Source: Rheum nobile (Eukaryota > Streptophyta > Magnoliopsida > Caryophyllales > Polygonaceae). Taken from it: a stretch of 64,000 bases of DNA. Both the position numbers and the translations under genes were made by a program. Location of the stretch: NCBI GenBank assembly GCA_027886185.1, contig WOAB01000527.1, forward strand, positions 1,550,001 to 1,614,000, read 5' to 3'. The notes below the pieces were generated by a model, which saw only the letters and a list, made by a program, of their open reading frames with translations, had not been told where the DNA came from and ran no database searches. How positions within the stretch are numbered: the first letter of the stretch is position 1; every line of letters starts with the position of its first letter. Shown one piece after another: positions 45,570 through 57,483 of this stretch.

Positions 45570-47079
45570 GTTCTACCCCCTCTCATGCAATACCAATTAT
45601 ATAGATAAGTGTTATGTTCAGAATATTAATAGACGTTTGATTTAGAATAGTTTTGGAATATGAATGGGTACGTATTGTGATTGAAATTAAAATATGACCG
45701 ATAAAATAAGTAACGTAATTTGAGTATTAATTGGTAATCAAAATTGAGTTTAAACAAAATATAATTGGATTAAAGGTCAAGCAATTAAGCATACAATCGT
45801 TTGAGATTAGATGAAAACTGTTTTAATTGTCAAAATTGCTGGAAGATATAAGGTGAAATTCAATTAAGATAGAATGTTAAAAAATGAGCATTGATTATTC
45901 AAAAAATCTTCTTTATATGTTTATAGGTAGATATAGATTGATCTTCTACATTAAAATTTGAAAGATTTAAGAGATGAATTGTAATTGAGAAATTGTGTAA
46001 TTTGAAGACTAAATAATGAGTTTTTAATTGGAAAATAACTTTTATAACGCTACGTTTTTTATTAAACGTGTACATTAGAATTGAAAGATTTAACAAATGA
46101 ATTGTAATTGAAATTTTATTTTATTTAGAGGCTAAAATAAGGGTTTAATTGGACACAAGCTCTATTTTATATGTAGAAGATAAATAGATAGATATAAAAA
46201 TTTGAGTAACTAATTAATACAAAAAATAATAAAAGATAAAATAATAAAACAAAGTTGTTAAGAAGGAGGATTTAACCCTAGACCTCTTGCTTTATAAGAG
46301 TGTCTTTAACCATTGAACTATGTTAGAAGATTTATCTTGTGATGAAAGATCAACAAAAAAATAAGAGATTATTTCTCATATTTATTAGGCATTAATTACA
46401 CCCTTAGTCTACTTTATATATTTATAGATAGATAGATAAATAGATGTTACCACCACAAGGGTAGAGATTTCATATGTTGTCAACATTATCTGTCAATTCT
46501 TAAAAAGTTGAGCGTCACTTTACCACTAGACCAATTCATTATTAATGACAAATGTATTTCAAAGTTGATCATGCTTCAGTTTTTAAATTAAAATAGTTTT
46601 ACCCCTGAGATCAGGTTAGGTTACATGTTACTGCATATATAAAGGCTTTGTTTAGCCTTACTTATTTATTATTTATAAACAATTTTTTTCAAACACTTAC
46701 TTTTATACATTTTGTTAAAAGTATAATAATTTTTTTTTTACTACACACATTTTTTTAATAAATTACACACATACGTATAAAAACCATTTTTTAACAAATA
46801 TACATTTTTATATAATCTTATTTATCAACTACTTATAAAAAAAAAATCTTTATAAACTTATTTCCTAACAAACCCAAAGTAGCAGCTTTATTATGTACCA
46901 CAAGATCAGCATTGACAACACTGAATTTAGATGGACAGTAGTTCTAGATTTTCCCAGGTGTACGTTTTTTTTTCCTTCCTAATTAATTGTATGTGGAAAA
47001 AATAGACAGAAGCTAATTAGTGCAACGTGCAGCAGCAGAATCTGCAGTAGGGTTTTGAAATCTGTAGGGGGGTCCCTTA
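45570..47079. other. AT-rich intergenic DNA with degenerate repeat traces
   Basis: No gene seen. Stretches near 46265-46320 (CCCTAGACCTCTTGC...CCATTGAACTATG) and 46500-46560 look like worn dispersed repeats without definable ends. Confidence 0.4.
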
Positions 47080-47464
47080 GAGCATCAATGGTGATACTAA
47101 TTTCAAGTATCATATTTTATTTTTTTAATTTTCTCTTTTTTTTACTATATTTTATGATATTCTATTTCATATTAGTGATATTTGTTAGAGTATTTTATTT
47201 TTTAATCTATTTTTCTTATGAACCCATAATTCTTTTTATTTTTTTTCTTTGTTTTTAATATAAATTTTTTATAAACTAAAAAGAAGAAGACACTTGTCAT
47301 TAATTTGTGTCATATGTGTAAGAAATTGTGTAAGAGTGAGTATCATCTTCATGATACTTCTCTCCACTTATTACATTGGTTCTATAACCAATTCTTACAT
47401 TCTTTTTTATTTTATCTTTTAAAAAATGTTTATGATACCCAAAATACCACCATTATAGATGCTC
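47080..47464. mobile_element. MITE with GAGCATC terminal repeats, Harbinger-like
   Basis: A 385-bp element starting GAGCATCAATGGTGATAC and ending in the inverted GAGCATCTATAATGGTGGTA. TTA occurs on both sides (47077-47079 and 47465-47467), as for PIF/Harbinger insertions. No coding capacity. Confidence 0.8.
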
Positions 47465-49093
47465 TTATATGCAATCCCCATTATTGAATGTGGGGCACAC
47501 GCAGGAGTTGCTTAATTAGAGACACTAAATTATATCATTAGCCAAAACATTCTTTCTTTAATATAGACCTCACCTGGTATCTGTTTTAGTTTTTTCAGAT
47601 GTTGAGGAAAATATATATCTAATATTTTTCATTTCAAAAATATACGAGTATTAAGCTAATTATAATAAATTACAATAACTAGTGTGGTTTCCTTATGTTG
47701 CACGTACGGTTTAACACAATATTAATAATATATTATATTAGTATAAATTTAAATATAAAATATACATTTAAAAAATATAGCCAATGGTGCATAATAACAT
47801 ACACGTTTTGATAATTATATCGAAAATGTATTTTATAAAAAAAACAAATTGATTAGAATTATGAATTTAATGTGAATATTTATGATAGAATTGTACACAT
47901 GAAGCCTAGAGCCTCATTTTAATTAAAATTATAAAATAAAGTTAAATTTCTTTATCTTGAAAAAATCATTTGAAAATTTAACACTTACGAAAATAAATTA
48001 CTCAAATAAATTAAAATTTCTTAAAAATAGTGAGATCCTGAAGTAAGTGACAGAGAATTAAACAAAGAGAAAATAAATCAAATGTACGTGTCAACTTCAT
48101 AATAAACCAGATGACTCATTCTTTAGTAAAAGCATTATTCAACTTTAACATATAGAAAGATAACAAAATACTTCATGCTTAATTATCAACCTGTATTCCT
48201 ATTAAGGCTATTTGTCATACATTGTATTAGTAAAATCCATTATAAATGTTTTTGTGGTAATATGTTCTATGTTACTGCTCTTTATTACGGTAGAAAGTTT
48301 TGATATGTTTTTCTTCAATGCTCTTATAAGATACATTAATATAAATGAGGAACTAATGAAGAGAAGAATAGAACTGATTTTAGCTAGCAAACTCACATTG
48401 GAAGATTTTGTCACTCGATCATGTGAAGCAATATGTAATTTAATAAACTGTTGAGAATAACTCATCCCAAGTTGAAAAGTTGGACTAAATAGCTTAGTAT
48501 ATAAGTTTAGTGAATTATTTTTCTTATTATCAATTAATTTTAAAATGAAACTACACTGGACTTATATGACAGGCTTATACGCGTATATGCGCACGAGTTT
48601 ATACATGTCATCCATTTATCGACCTACTGGACTTTATCATAAACTTAGGCTACCTAACTTATAAAATTAGGCCAAACCTTGTTAAAACGTACGGGATACT
48701 TTCTTCCACAATATTGTAAGCAGAAAAACACCCTAAACTAACAATGTTTCTTCTAATTAATGACAGTGGTTAAACGAATAATCAATTGATTAAACGTACG
48801 TACAGAGTTAACGCTGAGCTGGAGAAATCAACGTACTGCATGTGTGAATGTTTGTGGGCCTTCTAAGTAACATGTATCTCAAACTTCTAGGAAGAGAGAT
48901 ACAGCAAATATATATGTCATCCCAATCATTTCATCTTCTAATCCTGATACCGTGTCTGGTTAATAACTAACCAATAAATTTTAGTTTTAGAGTTAGATTT
49001 GAGAATATTCTTTCATAAATTTGAATTATCTCCACACGTAAATACGGAGTGAATGTTGTTTCTCTGTCATTCCAAAATTTTCTGTCTCGTCAC
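47465..49093. other. AT-rich intergenic DNA, no gene seen
   Basis: No supported gene. Near 47690, ACTAGTGTGGTTTCC...GCACGTACGGTT resembles a worn Helitron 3' end on the minus strand, but the stem is poor. Overlapping open frames on both strands at 48208-48465 lack any recognisable motif. Confidence 0.4.
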
Positions 49094-50909
49094 GGAATCA
49101 TTATCAATATACGATAAGAATGTAAACGTTTTTCAAAAAACATGAAAACGCTCCCAAGCATTGAAATCCTAAAAAAATTTCGGCCATCGCCACTCCACAA
49201 AACCATCCCAGATCTCAAGCCTCAACTTGACCTCAAGCTCCATCCTGACCAAATCACTCCTCACCAACTTCTCCTCGTCGGCGGGATCAGGTTCTCTGTT
49301 TGGGAGTCGTCTCTCGCTGGTTGGGGCGCTCTTCCTCGCGTCAGTGTGGTCGTCGTCTGCTCCCCGCTTCCGACTCCATCTCTGAGGATCTCGTCGCCCC
49401 TGATCTCTTCGTCCTTCTCTGAGGAGTTCGTCGACCAAGGTTGTTCTGCGGTGGTCTGGGATCCGGGCTTGATGGAGTTTTGGACTGCGATTGACGACTT
49501 TTCTGCTGGTCGAAGGAAGCTTTGCGGTGGTCCTCCGCTCTACTCTGTCCGTCCGGGGAGTCTCTGGTGGCTCCTTCTCAGAGGGAAGTGGTCCACAATG
49601 TCTTCTCTCCTCAATTCCAGCTTTCCCAGGTTGTTTTGTTCTAACCCTTCCCTCCTTTTGCTTCTCTCTATTTCTTTACTCTCGTTTCCTGGCTTAGGTG
49701 TGGTTTTTCCCTTTGTGTTTGCTTCTGTTTTCGACCTGTTTGTTGTTTCTTTCGTTTTATTAAATGATATCACTTACTTGTTGAATCCCGTCTTTGCTGA
49801 TTCGCTGATGCTCTGCTGTCCTAGGTTTACTACTACACTTTGTTGGTGTTTCCCTTGGTTGCTCCTATTTGTGTGTGTGTTTGTCTGGCTCTTGGCATTT
49901 TTAGCACTTATGCTACTGATATAAATTTGTCATCTGAACCAACTTTCCTGAACAACAATGAGGTTAACCCTCCTATTTTGAACAATACATTTTTGGACTC
50001 AAGCCTTGAGACTCACAATCTCTATCTACTGGCTTGTACCATTAAGAATTCCTCTGAGGTGAACCCTCATGTTGTGGTGAAAACCAATACTGCGGATCTC
50101 CTTTGTTGGATGAATAAAAGAAGCAACTCGAAACTTTTCTATTTGAACAAACGACTCTCGAAATGGCTTTTCAGGCCACATTTTAAATGTTTTTCGACAT
50201 GGCTGAAGCACATGAGTATGAAATACAGACCCCAGGACCTTTTGAACAATCAATTGTTGAACACAAACGCTTGGAGTTATTACTGCACTAGTTTTTTGAA
50301 TCCCAAGTTTTTAACTTGGTACTCTGAGACTTGGCACCTGTTTCTCTTAAGTGATTGCTGGATTGTTATCTCTGGCATTTCTAAACTTTTTATAGAAATT
50401 TTCTAGATGCTTATGCACCCTCTCCAGTTCTTTCTCTTATTCCTGTTTTTGTTCTTTCTTTATTTTATGCTCTTCACTCTTTTGATTTGACTCTGAAAAC
50501 CCCACAAACCCTGAACAAACAGATGTGGAATTTTTTGGATATTATTACTTTTGAGATAATGCAGTGTTGGTGTTTTCCTGAGGGATTGCATATCCAACAG
50601 TTTGGAAACCAACCTGTTTTGTTGATTCGAAATAATCTCTGGAACCTTGACCCTCTGAACAAATAAATTGGGAGATATATATCTTGGATATATGATCTCT
50701 GGGGACCAAATTATATTTTGACTAAAGATGTAGGATTGCTTTTTTTGCAGTCCTTGTTAGTGTCCAAGTTTGTGACTGGGTCACCAATTAATCCTAAATG
50801 TGAAGCTGATTGTTTTTTCCTTAGTGTTATTGCACACTATGTGATTTTGATAGCTCTTGATGCCTTGATTCTGTTACATGCCAATTACAAAGATCCAATT
50901 CCATAAGAA

Positions 50910-51035
50910 ATGGAGTCTGAAAAGGAAGTGAATTGTACATCTATTGGGATAACCTCCCCCTCGAAAACAGAAATGGAGTCTGAAAAGGCAGTGAATTGTA
51001 CATCTATTGGGATAACCTCCCCCTCGAAAACAAAG
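50910..51035 (+). repeat. 63-bp tandem duplication in the LINE ORF1 region
   Basis: Two units starting ATGGAGTCTGAAAAGG at 50910 and 50973 are almost identical. The 63-bp period is 21 codons, so the local frame (MESEKEVNCTSIGITSPSK...) is preserved. Confidence 0.9.
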
Positions 51036-51615
51036 CAAGATATGAAAAACTATCCCATGAACAAACATGTCTGGAGTTTCATCTCCATGAACAATCGCTT
51101 AAAAGAAAAGACAGGGTTCCATTATAATTTTAAAGTTGTCTCTTGTATGCACGAGAAATGCTTGTTATATTTTGAGCTGGATAATTGTTTTAACAATTTT
51201 TGGAGTTTTAACTCCACTAACAATCTCTCTTTGAACCTCCTCTGTATTACCTTACACGTGAACAAACATGAAAAAAAGTACGGGACTTTGATGATACCCT
51301 ATCACCCATTAATATGATACATGACATATATCTCTCATCTGATCCTGGTTTTCTTTCTAGGGAGAACCCCTGCAGGCTTATCTTTGTTGATCATAGTATG
51401 TTGTATCAATTTTGGTATAGATATTGTTTGATCATTGAGAATGCACAATTGATCCATTTAAAGGATTTGAATGAACAAAATCGTAGTAACAAAACGCCTA
51501 GTCCTCTGAATTCTATCATGACTATGGGTAAAATAATAAATAAAAACAAAAATAGAAATGACAATAAGACCCCTAAATGTCCTTGGATATGGGGCAACAA
51601 TACATATAAGTTTTT

Positions 51616-54600
51616 ATGAAGATCACAACCTGGAATTGCCGCGGAATCGGAAAGAAAACCTTTTGGATGGATGTTGAGTCTTTCTGCAAAATCAAACGAA
51701 TACAACTTCTTGCACTATTTGAAACAAGAACAAACAAAGAACCAAATGAACAAGAATGGAAAAAAGCAGGATTTGATCAATTCTACTGTGTCCCGGCTAC
51801 GGGATTCGGAGGAGGCATTTGCGTTTTGTGGAAGACATACCAACTTACAAACGAAATCCTTGAAATTGAACAAATTGAAACAAGATTTATTAGTATTAAG
51901 TATACAAACTTGGTCACGAACAAAAAACCTATACTAATCCTCACTTACGCCCCACCAAATGATTCTGCAAAAAATGTGTTCTGGAACGAATTTATATCCT
52001 ACATTAAAAATTTCTCTCTTCCGTGTATTATTATGGGAGATCTGAACGAAATTCAAAATCCTTCTGAAAAATTAGGCGGGATTATACCGTCTTTATCGAA
52101 ATTTGCAAGACTACGTCATTTTAAAAATGAGTGTGAGCTTTTGGATACTCCTTTCCAGGGAAACAACTATACCTGGCGAAAGAACAGTACAGAAATAGAA
52201 AACATCTATGAAAAACTGGATAGGGTTCTTATCCACCACCAGATCCTTCAATGGTATCCTGATATCTGTACTAAGCATTATGCTTTTTCCAGTTCAGACC
52301 ATTGCCCCATCTCTATTGAGCTAGATTCAGCTGTACCATTTAAAAACCAGCCGTTCAAATTTGAAAAAAATTGGATGACTAGAAAGGATTTTAGAAACGT
52401 GGTAAACCAAGCTTGGAGAACTAACTACCATGGATCCAGATTGTACAATCTGGTATCCAAAACAAAACTACTCAAAAAACATGCTAAGCTCTGGAATAAA
52501 AGTACATTCAGAAATGTATTCACACAATTACAAACTATAGAAAAACAACTTTCTGAAATCCAAACTGAGATCTGTAATCACCCTACAAATGACCTCATTA
52601 AAAAACAAACTAGAATCATAGATAAAAAGGAAAAACTTATGTGTTTCCAAAAAATTTACTGGAATCAAAGAGCTAAGGTAAAACACATCAAATATAATGA
52701 CACGAATGCTAGCTATTTTCATAAAATAGCAAGTGGAAAAAGAAACAAAAAAATTATAAAAGAAATCAGAACCCAAGAAGGAACAAACATCACTGGTGAA
52801 GAAAACATCAGAAATGATTTCATAAAAAGATTCAGAAGTGAGGATATAAATCAGAGACTATTCCAGGAAAACCTTGAATTAATCCAACCTGAAATCTCAT
52901 CAGAGGCTAATCTGGAATTAATAAAAAATGTATCCAACGAAGAAATTAAAAAGGCGGTCTTTAACATTGGCGCGGATAAATCTCCGGGGCCGGATGGCAT
53001 GACAACAGAATTTTACCAAAAATACTGGGACATCGTAGGCCCCTCTTTTACCCAAGCAGTTAAAAGCTTTTTCCTTTCTGGAAAACTGCTTAAACAAATA
53101 AATCACACTTTCATATCCTTAATCCCGAAATGTGACAATCCTAACTCTACAAATCACTATAGACCCATAAGTCTGTGTTCTACTATTTATAAGATCATCT
53201 CGAAGATTATAACAACTAGACTCAAAGGAACCATAGAAAAATTGGTACACCCCCTTCAGGGTGCCTTTGTTGCTAACAGAGTCATTCAAGACAATATCTT
53301 AATTGCACATGAAATCTTTCACTCTTTTAAATCGAAAAAATGAACTGAAGGATTTATTGCCTTAAAACTAGACATGGAAAAAGCTTATGATAGAATCGAA
53401 TGAGATTTTATTATAAAAATTATGGAAAAGTATGGATTCCATGAAAAATTTATCAACTGGATAAAAGAATGCATTACAACGGTATCTTTCTCGGTACTTG
53501 TTAACAATGGACCCACAGAAATACTCAAACCTTCAAGAGGACTTCGAAAAGGAGACCCCCTCTCGCCCTTCTTGTTTATTTTAGGATCTGAAATCCTTGC
53601 TAGAAAACTCCAAAAAGCCTCAGATCGAACTCGAAATCCCCTAGGATTTCAATTCAATCAACAAGGAACACGAATCCCGTTTCTGGCCTTTGCATATGAC
53701 ATTATGATATTCTCAAAAGCCAATTAGGAAAACTGTAAAGAAATCAAAGATATTATTGATGACTACTGCAAGATCTCATGACAAAAAGTAAATTTCCATA
53801 AACCGGCCTTTCAAGTTACAAAAAAGGTCACCAACCAAAAGAAATTAGCTTTACAAGGCATTCTCACAATCACAAACATGATATCTCTCGAAAAATACTT
53901 GGGATGCCCTATCATCAATGGTAGAGTTAACTCGAACACCTTTGATGACCTCTTACTTAGCACCCAACAACAATTATCTAAATGGAAAGCAAATTCCCTT
54001 TCCCAAGCAGGAAGAACAACACTAATAAAAACCAATCTGGCTTCAAGACCCAATTATCTTATGCAAAGTTTCATGTTACCTACAAACACATAATGAACTT
54101 GATAAGATAAACATATCTTTTTTTTTGGAACAAAAACAACTCATATAAACCTCTTATAGGTTGGGAAAAAAATTCTAAACCAACTCATCAAGGAGGTCTT
54201 GGCTTGAGAAAAGCTAAAGACATGAACAAAGCTCTTCAATTCAAATTAATATGGAAAATCCTAGCCGAACCAAACAACTTCTGGGTTAGAGTTATTACGG
54301 ATAAATATCTGAAAACACAACATATACTTCACTACGAAAAAAAAGGAAACTACTCCTGGCAATGGTCTAAAATGATTGAACTTATGTCTGAGTTCAAATC
54401 TGGACTAATTTGGCAAGTTGATAATGGAAAGACTATCAAATTCTGGACGGATAACTGGGCTCTGAACACCCTCTTATGTGATAACATAAACCCACAGTTA
54501 ATCCTGAATAAGGATGCCCTGGTAGCTGATTTCATGCTGTCAAATAAAACCTGGAATAAGGACTTACTTGAACAATACTTACCAAATAATTTCACCGAAA

Positions 54601-55733
54601 AACTAACCTCGATCCCAATACCCTTAAATGAGATCCATGATAGAATGTACTGGAAAACGAGCAAAAATGGCTGATTTTCTACTAATTCTGCTATGGAACT
54701 AATTAACAAAAATAAGAGTTATACTGCTTATGATTCCTCTTGGATCTGGAAAATGAACACGTATCCCAAAGTTAAAAATTTTGTCTGGAAAATAATGAAA
54801 AACGAAATCCCAACTAAAGCTAGATTGGCAGAAAAAGGCGTTGCAACCACCCCAGGGTGTATACGCTGTAATGCTCAGTTGGAAGATTTGAACCACCTCC
54901 TCTTCCAATGCAAGCATACCTTAAAAACAATCGCAAAATTGAATCATGATACTTTTGGCATAATCACATCCCTAAACATAGGAAACAAAAAAATTCATGA
55001 AATCATTGAAGAAATTCGACAAAAAGCTGATAGATCACAATTCTCCGAATTAATGGTCTCTTGGTGGAGCATTTGGTTCTATAGAAACCAACAAAGCTTT
55101 GGTAGAACAAATGATGATGTTGAACCCATTAAGGATGTACCAAATTACATTAAGAAACAAATGGAGAACTGGAATAAAACGAAAAACTGGAACCCTGACT
55201 GTCTAACAGAAGACAATAAAAAAACTCATAAAACAAACATTGTAAGACGACCAATAAAGAAATGGAAAAAACCTCCGGATAACATAATTAAAATCAACAC
55301 AGATGGATCCACCAAAACCAATGGTGAATCTAGTTTTGGTTACATTTTCAGAAACAACACGGGAAAACCACTTTTCCTCTATGGGGATAAATGTGGTATT
55401 TCAACCCCGCTTAAAACAGAAACACTGGCAGTTAGGAATGCCCTAGTAAAGACTTATGAATTAGGCATTACCAACATTCATCTTGAATGTGACAACCTTA
55501 CCATCGTGAACGTCCTTAAACAAATCTGGCACTGTCCATGGGATATTGAAATGCTAATTTCTGATATCATGTGTATTTTACAACTGTTTTCTTCAGTGCA
55601 AATTTCTCACATCTTCCGAGAAACCAACGTCGTAGCCGATTTCATCGCGAAGAATGTTCATCAGGTTTCCTTGGAAGATTTTAGAGATAGTCTAGAATTT
55701 ATAATTCTCATCCGTAAGGATGTTATAGATTGA
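51616..55733 (+). pseudogene. LINE ORF2: endonuclease, reverse transcriptase and RNase H, degraded
   Basis: The ATG at 51616 starts MKITTWNCRGIGKKT, the head of an apurinic-type endonuclease; GDLNEIQNPSEK and SSDHCPISIEL complete its active site. The reverse transcriptase follows (SPGPDGMTTEFYQKYW, HYRPISLC, GAFVANR, RKGDPLSPFLF). The catalytic box reads FAYDIMIF instead of the usual FADD, so an active-site aspartate is a tyrosine (TAT at 53695-53697). A zinc-binding region (CIRCNAQLEDLNHLLFQC, about 54860) and a plant-type RNase H (INTDGSTKTNG, about 55293, to VVADFIAKN) close the frame. Stops occur at 53341, 53401, 53725 and 53778, with a further frame break near 54090. The final frame ends at 55733. 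Confidence 0.93.
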
Positions 55734-55787
55734 GAAACCGACTCTTCTGTGGTTTCCGATCTAATTTTTACCTTATCAAAAAAAAAA

Positions 55788-57483
55788 TGTCTCGTCACAC
55801 TTTGCTATCTTCATAATTTTGATTTTTATTACTATTATCTTCGTTCAGTTAAATATTGATAATAGTGCAATAACAAAAGATATTGATGGTAATCAATATA
55901 TATATATATATACCTCGTTTTTCAAAGAAAGTATTGATGATACCCAAATGTGCAAAAACCTTTTTTTACTATTTTTTTAATCAAATACGGAGTAATGTTT
56001 TGAAAAAAAAATCATTTGGTAACTTAAAAGGATTTGCTTGGTATGAGTAGTTATTTTTTTATTTATAAATAGAGTTGTGTGATAAAGTGTATTTGGTAAG
56101 AAAAATATTTTTTATAACTATATGTATGTTTTGTTGAAAATTGTGTGTAGTGAAAAAATTATAATTTTATTATACATTATCAAATTGTATAAAAATACTT
56201 TTTTAATTAAATGTCTTTATAAGTTATTAAGAATATTAATCCAAACACAAAACTTTTTCCAATTTTACTTGTCCTCATTTTGTTTTAATCATGTGGTAAC
56301 CTGGATTTTATTTTGTATATGTACAAATAACAACAACTGGATCACTTTATAATACAATAAGTATGATATTTTAGTCATTTACTTACTTTTAAATTTAATC
56401 CACAATTCGAAATATTAATGAGAAATATAAGACATAGGATCACTTCATAAGATAGGTTTTAAGAAAAAATCATTAATAGGGCACCATATGAACTCAAGAA
56501 TAAAAATTTCGGTTATCACGTGAACTTTAAAAAAAATTGGATATCAAGCGATATTTATGAAAAGCTGGGAGTATCTGGTAAAATTTACCAGGAAAAGAAA
56601 GAGATTATTAGGCAGATCGACGCGAACCACTTTGTTGGATTTGGGGCTTTGAGCCCATTAACCATCACGTACAGTTTCTAATTGGACTAGTTCGCGCCAT
56701 AAGCCCAGCCCAATTGCATCTACTTTTTTCTGTCTGAAGCGCTTACCTACACTTTTTCTACTCTTTAATTTTACAAAAATATACAAAGGTTCAAAGAAAC
56801 AAATAATCTATCTTAATCTCTACAAATTATAAATATTTGTCTCTTCAATTGCTAAACATTATACTAACTTGCTATATGTTCATTAAGTTTCACATTTTTA
56901 GCTTTTATAAATCTTGTTTAACAACTAATCTATCCTAATTAGTTGTACTGACCGATCGAACCAGACAAGTCTAAGACCACGACCAAACAAACAAAAAAAA
57001 AGATTGCAACTTTTTGGATATATTGCAAGTGATTTTGGAGAGTCAATCAAGTTTGTATATTGATAAGAATCTAATGTCCTACTTTTTGATCTTGCAACTT
57101 TTTTTCCACATGAAAGTTCATACACCATCCAAAGTGGTATGTTCTTTTTAATCAATTATCAAATTCATCTATGTTGAAATTCCTTATATGGTTAAGGTGA
57201 TTCTGTATTTTCTACTTAGATATTCTGATAACACTTATTCTTTCTCTTTGATTCCTTTGGTGCAATTTGACATAAATGGAATCTGATCAATAGTGCAATG
57301 TTGTTCATAGCTAGCTCTAAGATATCATCATTTGTCATTTAAATTTACATAGAGAGATCAGAACAACAAGAATCATGTGCATTACACTTGCAAACATTTC
57401 ATGCCTTATGCATTACAATTACTACAACATTAGTCAAATTTTGTGCCAAATCAAATGTTCCTCCTTTCTTTTAAACCCTAATG
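55788..57483. other. intergenic DNA, 3' flank of the cytokinin dehydrogenase gene
   Basis: No gene seen. A short (AT)n run lies near 55900. The last 300 bases or so are probably the 3' UTR and terminator region of the minus-strand gene. Confidence 0.5.

Larger units (their letters stand above)
49094..55787 (+). mobile_element. LINE (L1-type), full length, dead
   Basis: Flanked by an exact 11-bp target duplication TGTCTCGTCAC (49083-49093 and 55788-55798) and ending in an A-run at about 55778-55787. The 6.7-kb interior holds a 5' region without a recognisable ORF1 domain, and an ORF2 with endonuclease, reverse transcriptase, zinc-binding and RNase H regions (51616-55733). Multiple stop codons and a changed catalytic residue show it cannot transpose. 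It inserted into AT-rich intergenic DNA upstream of the cytokinin dehydrogenase gene. Confidence 0.95.

Noticed and set aside
47690..47735. Second minus-strand Helitron 3' end (ACTAGTGTGG...GCACGTACGGTT)
   Set aside because: The predicted stem has too many mismatches and no partner end was found; kept only as a remark in the intergenic entry.
48208..48465. Overlapping 80-85 aa frames on both strands
   Set aside because: No motif, AT-rich, and the open state on both strands is likely chance.
49142..49924. 260-aa frame at the 5' end of the LINE as a real ORF1
   Set aside because: Leu/Val/Phe-rich with no nucleic-acid-binding motif; more likely 5' untranslated sequence, although a novel ORF1 is not excluded.
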